From NCBI GenBank assembly GCA_037349105.1, contig JAYJMM010000102.1, positions 3,286,001-3,350,000 on the forward strand: 64,000 bases of DNA. The letters are read 5' to 3'. Position 1 is the first letter of the stretch. Each line of letters opens with the position of its first letter. Shown here piece after piece: positions 56,700-64,000 of the stretch. Made by a program: the position numbers and the translations under genes. Source of the stretch: Limnomonas spitsbergensis (taxonomy: Eukaryota > Chlorophyta > Chlorophyceae > Chlamydomonadales). Below the pieces are notes generated by a model. That model saw only the letters and a program-made list of their open reading frames with translations, did no database searches and was not told the origin of the DNA.

Positions 56700-58168
56700 C
56701 CATGCCAACCGCGATCACGTTGGCCCAGAAATCCAGTATATGCAAGAGAAAGATCTTTTCCGGTTTAGTACGCTCCATTTGATTTAAAATGCTTGTCATG
56801 ACTTTGTCACCTTTGGCAGACGGAGGCTGGGGAGGACTGAGGGATGGCAGGAGTGATCGGAGCCAGATGCTGCAACGTGCGGCCTCAGCAAGACGTCGAT
56901 GACCGTGCGTACGTAGTTGCTGTGACGGCTGGTGCAAGCGCGGAGAGCAGTGCACATATGGGGATTATGAACTACGGCAAACGCCGAGCGAAGGCCCGCA
57001 AGCGTCCCCTGAGCCTGGACCAGGCAGAAAGCAAGGAGGAGAGGCTTTGCAGGGGGGCGAGGTGTGTGTGGGATGAGGTGACAGGCAGAAAGCGTGAGGA
57101 GATGCATCGCAGGGGGTGAGGAGTGTTTGTGAGGATGTTGGGGGGTGGCAGGCAGCATGGGGCAAGGTATCGCTGGGTGGTGGGAGCTAGGAAGGTGAGT
57201 GTCTGTGGGGTGAATGAGGAGGAAGAATGTGCCTGGATGATCGCGAGAATAAACCCTCACAGGGATGGAAAGAAACATGTTGGAGATTTGCGCCAGCCCG
57301 CTAAAGTTCTCGACAGATACCGGTATGTAATTAAAATGCTGAGCAGGTGAAAGTGTTCAACCCGCGATCCTTTGGAGCCTGGTGGATAAGGGAACACAGT
57401 CACGCTGCAGCTGCTGTACATGCTGTTGTGATCACTGCTGCCGCTCCATGTGGTCACTGTTGCTTTTTTTGCGTGACCGCTGCTTTAGTTGCTGTTGTTG
57501 TGATCCCTGTTGCAGTTGCTTTTGATGTGATCACTGCTGCTGCCTTTGATGTGCTGACTGCTGTTGCCTTTGATGTGCTGACTGCTGCTGCCTTTGATGT
57601 GCTGACTGCTGTTGCCTTTGATGTGATCACTGCTGCTGCCTTTGATGTGCTCACTGCTGTTGCCTTTATGTGATCATTGCTGTTGCTGTTTCGAACGCTG
57701 TTGCTCCTCATATTGTTGTGATCACTGTTACTGCTTTTGTTTTAGTCACTGCTGTCACTGCTGGTGTTGTGATCGCCGCTTCAGTTGTTGTGTTGTAAGC
57801 ACTGCTGCAGGTGCTGTTGTTGTGCTAGCTGCTGTCGTTGCTGTTGTGATCAATGCAGCTGATTTTGTTGCGATCCCTCCTGCACCAGCAATTTTAAGCA
57901 CTAGTGTGGCTGCTGTTGTGGTTAATGATCTTGATGCTGCTGGTGTGACCACTGCTGCTGCTTCTGTTATGGTTGCTGCTTTTGTGATTAATGCTGTTGT
58001 TGCTGCTTTGGTGACCACTGCTGCTGCTTCTGTTATGGTCACTGCTGTTGTAGCTACTGTTGCTGACTAAAATATTACCGATTCCTGGCTTCTGAGGCTG
58101 AAATCACAGCGCATTCAACAGCATCATTTTTAAATATACATGCTGCCGCCGCCTGTTTGTGAACGCAG
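56700..58168. other. No firm gene; trinucleotide-rich
   Basis: This lies between the unassigned exon and the CCCH exons. The part 57400-58070 is rich in gctgctgtt and produces artefactual open frames on both strands. Earlier exons of the CCCH gene may hide here. Confidence 0.5.
57430..57680. repeat. 24-bp tandem repeat (tttgatgtgctgactgctg)
   Basis: About six 24-bp units alternate gctgctgcc and gctgttgcc endings. The period is a multiple of 3, so the frame is preserved and reads FDVLTAVA; without splice evidence I do not call it coding. Confidence 0.9.
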
Positions 58169-58601
58169 GGGGGGCTTGGCTGTGTGATCCTCTACAGCAG
58201 GAAGATGAGGCTGTGCCAGGACTCCACCAGCACAGGCAGCTGCAGGTGGGCTGGGGACCGGAGGCGGGGGGCCGGATGCAGGGGACTGGAGGCTCCTACT
58301 CCTCCTCCTTCCTATGTTCAGAGCATTTTCTCTTCCCTTCAATCCTCCATGACTCCAGCAGCTTCTTTCTCTCACCCTCTAAAATCTACGCTTCATTTCT
58401 TACACCCTTTTTCAAATCCTTTGCCGACACACCTGTTCAAAATCCTCCTCCTCCTGTCTTGACCTGCTATCCCCCACCTCTTGACCCCTCTCCCTGGCCA
58501 GGTATGGTGGAAAGTGCACTTTTGCTCATGGGCCTGCAGAGCTGCGGACTGTGGGCGGTGGCGCGCCTGCCGGCTGGTGGCGGAGGTGTAACTGGAGTCA
58601 G
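58169..58601 (+). CDS. CCCH (tristetraprolin-type) zinc-finger protein, two exons
   Basis: Exons 58169-58245 and 58502-58601 join in phase 2 to give KMRLCQDSTSTGSCR followed by YGGKCTFAHGPAELR. This is a perfect C-x8-C-x5-C-x3-H finger with the family's TG-C-YG-KC-FAHG-ELR signature. Such fingers bind AU-rich RNA and control mRNA decay or translation. The intron splits the finger after the second Cys. Only one finger was found. Upstream exons are missing, and a Pro/Ala-rich reading after an acceptor near 58950 may be the next exon. Phase and motif are strong; gene limits are unknown. Confidence 0.8.
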
Positions 58602-60093
58602 GTGGGGCGAGGAGGAGCAGGAGAAGCAGGCAGAATCGTAGGCCATTGCAGAAAGATGGTGCTCTGGCAGTGGGGTGTCTGCTAGATCTGCAGGATAAGC
58701 CACCAATTGCAGGTCCTGCAGATCTGGACTGAAGCAATAGTGGATCATGCACATCTGGGCTGCAAGAGGCAGTGGATGCTGGTAGCTCCTGCAGGATCTG
58801 GGGGATATGATACCAGCTAGAAGTGCAGGCAAGAGTGGTGCATGCTGTCTTTTGCAAGCGCTGGTTAATGGTCCTTGCCAGGGCTTTGTACGTTAGGCTT
58901 CAGACTCTGTGCTGGGGGGGCTGGGTTTTCCCGCAGCATAGCCTTCGCTCAGATAGCATCAGCTGCCAAATCTGCCATCGCGCCCTTTCCACCCCTTCCA
59001 CTACCCTGTCCCAGGCCGATGCTGCCGATGCGGTCTTCGCCAGCCATACCGCCGCCAGCCCCGCCGCCAGGTCTGCCATCTGGCCCAGGGCTGAGGCCGT
59101 AGTGCTCAACTGCCACGGCTTCGCCCGGCCAGCAGCGGCATTTGGCCTGGAAGCCCGGCCCCAGTCCTGCCGCAGCAGCATGGTTTAACGCCGGTGCCAC
59201 CGCATCGACCAACTTAGCTGCTCCTAAGGTGATTTGTAAGCCAGGTTCCAGGCAAATTTTTGAAGTATATTGCAGCGGTGGGGGCTGTGGGGTGGCGCCT
59301 AAGAAGGCGGAAGGGACCAGTACTCCTAGCGAACACCGGAGGCCGTTAAATGCAGGGCAAGTGGGAGAGAGCCCGTTGCACCAGCAGTAGAGTGGCCGAC
59401 ATGAGAGGGCCTGTTGTCGATTTAAGCTATTATGCCATTGTTCTGCCACCACATTGGCCGACGCAGCCGCATCCCAGGTGATTTTGCATCCAGTTTGCGA
59501 GATGGGGGATAGAAATGGGGGGACACATCTTGATTCTGGAGGTTAGAGGGTCCTTTGCGATTGGGTGCTGAAGTGCAGAGCGAGTGCCTTTGTGGGGGAG
59601 AGCCAATTTCTCCTTTCATCTGTTCTGCCAAGCAACTATTTTCCGTCGAACCTTTGCAGCGGGAGGAGGTGACCTACATCGGCCGCGTCCGTGCAGTAAG
59701 CGGCATGCTGAGGATCGGCAACGCTGCGTAGGTGGAGCACCGGCAGGCTGTGCAGCCATCATGCGGCCATAGCAGCCATCAAGGGTGCTGTCGCCTTCCG
59801 AGCTCACCCTTTTGCGGATGATGTCGAGTGTTATCAGCATGATGTCGAGTGTTATCAGTCTGTTAAGGCCAGCTTGACAGCAGCGGTTGCAGCTGCGAGG
59901 GTTGAGGGATTGTTTCCTCTAGTTTTCTTCAGTTTTTCAGAGAGCGGGTCTTCTGCATGCATCCTGTTCCGATATTTTATCAGGAGGACGCAGGCTGATT
60001 CATGACGGTGCAAAAGGCTTAAAAAGGAGAGGCTGCTTGAACTTGAAAGCTCGAAATAGTCTGGCGGATTACAGATTTGTGGTCCATTGATCT
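58602..60093. other. 3' flank of CCCH gene, no exon proven
   Basis: The segment 58950-59100 reads IASAAKSAIAPFPPLPL and more Pro/Ala-rich sequence after a plausible acceptor. A segment at 59660-59730 (REEVTYIGRV) ends in a stop after tttgcag. Either could belong to the zinc-finger gene. A 22-bp direct repeat (gatgatgtcgagtgttatcag) lies at 59817-59859. Confidence 0.4.
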
Positions 60094-60717
60094 TGTCACG
60101 GTATAATGCAGTATACGTGCCAAAACCGTAGGGACCGCTGACGCGTCCCCGTAGACTCCGCAGCTTCCCTGCGGAGCCCCCTTTTTAGGGTTAGGAGCCC
60201 AGCTTCCCACTTTCGGGAAGGTCAGAGGCAGGATTTCCCGTACTTAGTAAATAGGTCTTGCCGGGACCTTTGAATCTCGGCTTGCACGCTTGACATTTAC
60301 TTCGTCCCTTTTAAGTGGATAGGTCTCTAATTGTAATCAGCACCGGCTATCATCCCAAGATATACCCTGTGAATACCAATAACGCCAGTACCACGAAGGC
60401 ACGAAGACGATCAAGCCTAGTTCAGCCTCAGAGCCGACATAGCAACCTAGTTATCCTCAGCTAGATGCCCAGCAGTCTACGGCTACGACATCCCCCGCTT
60501 CACGCGGTAAGTGACTCAGCGACCCGACAGATCAGCTATCTGAAGGGCAGCAGTTAAGCTTTACAAGTGACCAGCTCCGTGTCTGCCATCTAGAAGTTCC
60601 AGCCACAGCTTAACGCGCTGCGCATCCGCGGCCAGTGTGTAGTCACTGAGTCCGCCCGTAGGCGTCCGCCACTATGTGGGGAAGAAGTCCGCCACGGACC
60701 CGAAGCAAACCTCTCGT
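60094..60717 (+). repeat. A-type terminal repeat of second element
   Basis: About 624 bp with the same ends and order as A1 but considerable divergence. The donor-like GTAAGT at 60507 within a gcgg hairpin is conserved with A1 (9370). Confidence 0.85.
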
Positions 60718-60730
60718 GTCCACTTAAAAG
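60308..60730. repeat. Inverted repeat at A/internal border, second element
   Basis: cttttaagtggata (60308-60321) pairs with tgtccacttaaaag (60717-60730), 13 Watson-Crick pairs and one G-T. The arms occupy the same places as 9147-9169 and 9579-9601 of the first element but differ in sequence. Confidence 0.9.
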
Positions 60731-60744
60731 CTTCACGCGGCTGT

Positions 60745-61195
60745 GTGCAGGAATCACCGAAAGCTGCAGAACGCAGCTTGAGAGGAGCCTGCGAAGCTCG
60801 AGGAGCAATCTGCGCTGCAAAGCGGAAAGCGGACGAGACCCGCTTCACGCGGAATCATCCAAGGCTGCAGTCGCAGCTTGAGCGGAGCCTGCGGAGCCCG
60901 AAGGAAGCTGCGCTGCGAAGCGGAAGGAAATAGCGGACGAGACCCGCTATACGCGGAATCATCCAAGGCTGCAGTCGCAGCTTGAGCGGAGCCTGCGGAG
61001 CCCGAAGGAAGCTGCGCTGCGAAGCGGAAGGAAATAGCGGACGAGACCCGCTATACGCAGAATCATCCAAGGCTGCAGTCGCAGCTTAAGAGGAGTCTGC
61101 GAAGCTCGAGGAGCTAACTGCACTGCAAAGCGGAGGCTGCAGAACGCAGCTTAAGAGGAGTCTGCGAAGCGCGAGGAGCAAACTGCGCTGCAACC
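60745..61195. repeat. 101-bp tandem repeat with internal palindromes
   Basis: Four to five units contain gctgcagtcgcagc and gctgcgctgcgaagc, both self-complementary. Two central units (about 60850-61060) are nearly identical; outer ones are diverged. The array fills the leader between the A repeat and the Gag-like frame. Confidence 0.9.
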
Positions 61196-61375
61196 CAGAA
61201 GGTGAAAATACCCGCCGGACCCATAAAAGAAAATTTTCCCGTGCTTGACCTGTCTAGCAAAAGCCTAACCAGCCTGCAGAAGGTAGAGGAGAACGGAAGC
61301 AGGCTTTAAGCTCGTGCCCAGTTGCTGTGAGCCCACACAGTCGAGCTGGCACAGCTGTTCAACATCGATAGTACA

Positions 61376-62803
61376 ATGCAGGATGCCATTGTAGATCCCA
61401 ACCGCCACCAGCACCCTGATACTGCAAGACGCAGTGGGCGGGTGAGAGGAATGGAACCAGAAGACGACCCTATGACACCTATAAATGCGGCTGTAGCCGA
61501 GGAAGCAAAGCAGATTTCCCTTGGCTTGTCGAGGGATGAATACGCAGGGATGGGGGACAAGGCCCTGGGGGTTGTTAGTTCTCGAACCTTGGATGCGAGT
61601 ACGGTGCACAGTGAAGTGACACGCAGGGGTATCGGACGAGGCGGCACCGCGCGCATCCCGACGGGGCTGAGCCAGGAGGGAGAGCGGTGGCCGGTTCCCG
61701 ACGATGAATCCCTGGACCCGACCTCGGAGCCACCCACTGAGAGGTCGCAGACCGGTGGTGTTGGAGAGGGAGGCGGGCCAGAGGAACCTCCGGTGGACCT
61801 GCCTGTCGGGGCAGGGACACGGAGCAGAGAGGTCAAGATGGATTTCCAGGTGTCGCACACAGAGATCGGCCGAGATGAGCCAGTGCCCCAATCAACCCCG
61901 AATTTTTTGAGGCAGGGCCTGGAATACGCGCAGTGGTTGAAACTGGTAGGAGGTGCATCTGAGTCGGCTCCAGATCCAAACACGGCTGTGTCGCAGCTCG
62001 GGGGCGCGGATCTTTGCAGTGGGCCAGAATACGCGACGCAGAAGAGGCCGATGGGAGTGGCACGTGCTGCGCAACGCGTTAAAGACGAGAGTGGGACGAT
62101 GCCCCGTGGTGGAAATCAGATGATCAGGAAACTTGCAGATCTGCAGCCGGTAGAGGGAGCAAAAGCCGCCACCACCGAGGAGGATCTGGCCCAGCCGGTA
62201 GGGTGGAACATGCTAGGGCAGTGGGTCATTGGAGTGTGGAAAATTGTGTGTGACGCAGAGCAGGCGGGGTTAAGCAGTCTGGCTGTGCCCCAGCAGCGCG
62301 CACCCTTGGAGGCACAGACCAGGTGTGTGGAGCAGCCAAGTAGGCAGGTGTCCCCCAACGGCTGGTCCATTTTCGATATCCTCAGCAGTGAAGGTGAGCC
62401 AAGTCCCAGGCACCAACAGCAGACCCGAGGGAGTGCCTGTCCACCCAGGCAGGATAGCCCGGTAGCTAGCGAGCAGCTGCACCTGATCAACTGGGTTACG
62501 GCAGAGAGTGCCTGCCCACCCAGGCAGGATAGCCCGGTAGCTAGAGAGCAGCTGCACCTGATCAACTGTGTTACGGCAGAGAGTGCCTATCCACCCAGGC
62601 AGGATAGCCCGGTAGCTAGCGAGCAGCTGCACCTGATCAACTGGGTTCCGAAGGGGAATGCCTGTCCACCCAAACCAGCGGCCGGTGGCTGCAAGCCAGG
62701 CCAACTGCAGGTGCAAGCGCCACGGCTGTGTTTGCAGAGGGAGGCACCCTGTTTGGCCGGTGAAAAGTGCGTAAGTCAGTGCGGTACCTACATCAAACGT
62801 TAG
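61376..62803 (+). CDS. Gag-like protein of second element, truncated
   Basis: 475 residues, start ATG at 61376 (MQDAIVDPNRHQHPD). It shares RHQHPD...RRSGRV with the first element, then GIGRGG, SQTGG, a QSTPNFLRQGLEYAQW block, YATQKR...VARAAQRVK, a VGWNMLGQWVIGVWKI hydrophobic segment and NGWSIFDILSSEGEPSPR. Three 25-residue repeats (DSPVASEQLHLIN) follow. The frame ends in unrelated residues after one copy of the other element's 29-residue unit. The zinc-knuckle-like and capsid-like parts are missing. It is probably not functional alone. Confidence 0.7.
   Translation: MQDAIVDPNRHQHPDTARRSGRVRGMEPEDDPMTPINAAVAEEAKQISLGLSRDEYAGMGDKALGVVSSRTLDASTVHSEVTRRGIGRGGTARIPTGLSQEGERWPVPDDESLDPTSEPPTERSQTGGVGEGGGPEEPPVDLPVGAGTRSREVKMDFQVSHTEIGRDEPVPQSTPNFLRQGLEYAQWLKLVGGASESAPDPNTAVSQLGGADLCSGPEYATQKRPMGVARAAQRVKDESGTMPRGGNQMIRKLADLQPVEGAKAATTEEDLAQPVGWNMLGQWVIGVWKIVCDAEQAGLSSLAVPQQRAPLEAQTRCVEQPSRQVSPNGWSIFDILSSEGEPSPRHQQQTRGSACPPRQDSPVASEQLHLINWVTAESACPPRQDSPVAREQLHLINCVTAESAYPPRQDSPVASEQLHLINWVPKGNACPPKPAAGGCKPGQLQVQAPRLCLQREAPCLAGEKCVSQCGTYIKR
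62432..62656 (+). repeat. 75-bp in-frame repeat of second element
   Basis: Three units of 25 codons. The first element has one copy of the same DSPVASEQL segment (about 12070), so here this module expanded while the 87-bp module did not. Confidence 0.9.
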
Positions 62804-64000
62804 ATTTAAAAATAAATTAGATATGGACCTGCCTTGGAGTGATATGTGTACTGTGTAACTGTACATACGGGTAATGGTGCTAATTTGAGTTCTGCTAGCC
62901 ACTCTGACCTTGAGACCCAGTGATGACTCCAAATGCGGTGGGAAAACTGCCACTGCCATGTGCTAAAATTACCTGGTCAGTGAAATTGTGGCTTAATTAC
63001 GGCCAAAAGTCAACGATCCTGCATGGTTACCATTTTATGGTTGGAAGAAGCTATTTTGTTGTTTAGCATTGTGATACGCCGCTCTATTCTAAAACTGCGG
63101 CCTAGATCTTACCTCTATCTGATAGCTAGGTGTTGAAGGACTGCTTGTACTCTGCTGCCATACCTGTTGGGGTCATAATGTCAGGCCCAGTGTGGTCCTA
63201 CCGGTGCCGCCGCAAGGATGTGATACCCAGAGCTGGGACAGTTTTAAACCATGACCTGCTTCCCATGCCGCTTGTATGATCATGATGATCTGAGAATTTA
63301 AAATTCTGTTAGATTGTGATTTACACCCTGTGTCAATCATAATCCTACGAGTGCAGATCAATTAATTGTATTAATCAATTAATTGTACTGTGACACAGGT
63401 TTGATTTTTAATCCACACTTTTAAATGGGTTCACACTTATGCATGTTCCTGTTGAATTTGGCTATGTTGAGTACCTTGCTGCATTATGTACCCAAATTAA
63501 AGCTTTCTTACTGTAGCTGCTTTCGCCTGCAAGATCGGCTGTGGAGGATGTTACCTTGAAGACTAAGGCCCCAGCGCAACGGCGCCTGGGGACCGCAGCC
63601 CCATCCGGAATCAGTCCAAGGTCCTCGCCAATTACGGAGCTAGATGAAAATAGCATCAGCCACTGCCCTGGGATTTTTCTGGCAAGTCTTGAAACGTTTC
63701 TCCAGAGCTGGCTTAATTTGTGGAAGGTTCCTCAACTAGAACTGATTGGCTATTGCAATTTAGAACTCTAGTTACCATGGGCAATTAACAATTGCGGTCA
63801 ATTTGAAGATTTTGTGTGCATCCCACGCACGGCTGTTGTGCGTTTAGCTTTTAGCGTTTGTTTTGACTTAAGCTTGCGACGGTTATTTTTGGCTAAAGAC
63901 AGTCTCAAGGCTTTCATCAGTAATGTGCTGATCTGTTTCTGCAGTGACCTTGAACCAAGGTAAAAAAAAATGTTATTTAGCTGATTTGCTTCTCCAAAGT
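62804..64000. other. Right flank, no gene recognised
   Basis: AT-richer sequence with no coding signal. A ttaattgtattaatcaattaa palindrome is at about 63361-63385. Nothing else stands out. Confidence 0.6.

Larger units (their letters stand above)
60094..62750 (+). mobile_element. Second split-repeat element, 3'-truncated
   Basis: An A-type repeat (60094-60717) starts tgtcacggta and shares scattered blocks with A1: gtgccaaaaccg, gcagcttccctgcgga, gtccgccacggacc and ctctcgtgtcc. A tandem array and a Gag-like frame with the same N-terminal motif follow. Similarity to the first element stops after one copy of its 87-bp repeat, near 62750. No B repeat or second A is present. It is a separate subfamily, not a copy of the first element. 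Confidence 0.8.

Noticed and set aside
56653..56955. Hydrophobic frame with a membrane-like segment (minus strand)
   Set aside because: It has no start or splice support and overlaps the pyrimidine tract and acceptor of the exon at 56532-56652.
57347..58070. Ala/Val-rich open frames
   Set aside because: They come from a gctgctgtt-type repeat; no splice sites or family similarity support coding.
58949..59452. 167-codon minus-strand frame
   Set aside because: It has no recognisable motif, and the opposite strand gives an equally open Pro/Ala-rich reading next to the CCCH gene.

Overview
The window is nuclear DNA of a green alga. It has intron-rich genes with GT-AG introns, plastid-targeted and flagellate-type proteins, a divergent histone H3/H4 pair whose 3' ends carry animal-style hairpins, high-GC coding exons, and a heavy load of minisatellites and retroelements. 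A chlamydomonadalean alga (Haematococcus/Volvocales-like) fits best, but that is inference. No contiguous long reading frame marks the ordinary genes. They were rebuilt here by joining short exons whose splice sites, reading phases and protein-family motifs agree.

Layout: (1) 0.65-7.6 kb, minus strand: a PfkB/ribokinase-family sugar kinase, nine exons seen, with its catalytic C-terminus beyond the left edge. (2) 8.9-19.05 kb: a 10.1-kb retroelement with split direct repeats (A1 - internal - B1-A2-B2), the hallmark of DIRS/PAT/TOC-type tyrosine-recombinase retroelements. It carries only a huge repetitive Gag-like frame and no visible reverse transcriptase or recombinase. (3) 19.2-20.9 kb: stacked 3' ends of a LINE family. 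(4) 21.2-22.3 kb: histones H3 (minus) and H4 (plus). (5) 23.1-30.5 kb, plus: a five-exon gene for a Gln-rich protein with Sfi1-like helices and about 44 copies of an 11-residue acidic repeat; its second intron holds pentanucleotide and 22-bp arrays. (6) 32.4-37.2 kb, minus: a complete nine-exon gene for the plastid long-form ribosome hibernation factor (PSRP1/pY). (7) 38.2-41.3 kb, plus: a CRAL-TRIO (Sec14-like) pseudogene with two in-frame TGA codons. (8) 43.7-52.3 kb, minus: a complete rhomboid-family membrane protein that keeps the nucleophilic Ser but has Asn for the catalytic His; a tRNA-Pro gene lies in one of its introns. (9) 52.7-56.7 kb: another LINE end, pieces of a cytochrome-b5-like (MAPR/neudesin) domain, and an unassigned exon. 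(10) 58.2-58.6 kb, plus: two exons forming one CCCH zinc finger. (11) 60.1-62.8 kb: a second, 3'-truncated relative of the split-repeat element.

Two observations stand out. First, the two related retroelements share an inverted repeat at the A1/internal border whose two arms have changed together, so a paired structure is probably under selection. Second, in at least four unrelated genes, sequence spanning an exon edge and its splice site recurs as degenerate copies inside the adjacent intron ('exon-edge echoes'). This suggests introns here grow by tandem duplication across splice junctions.
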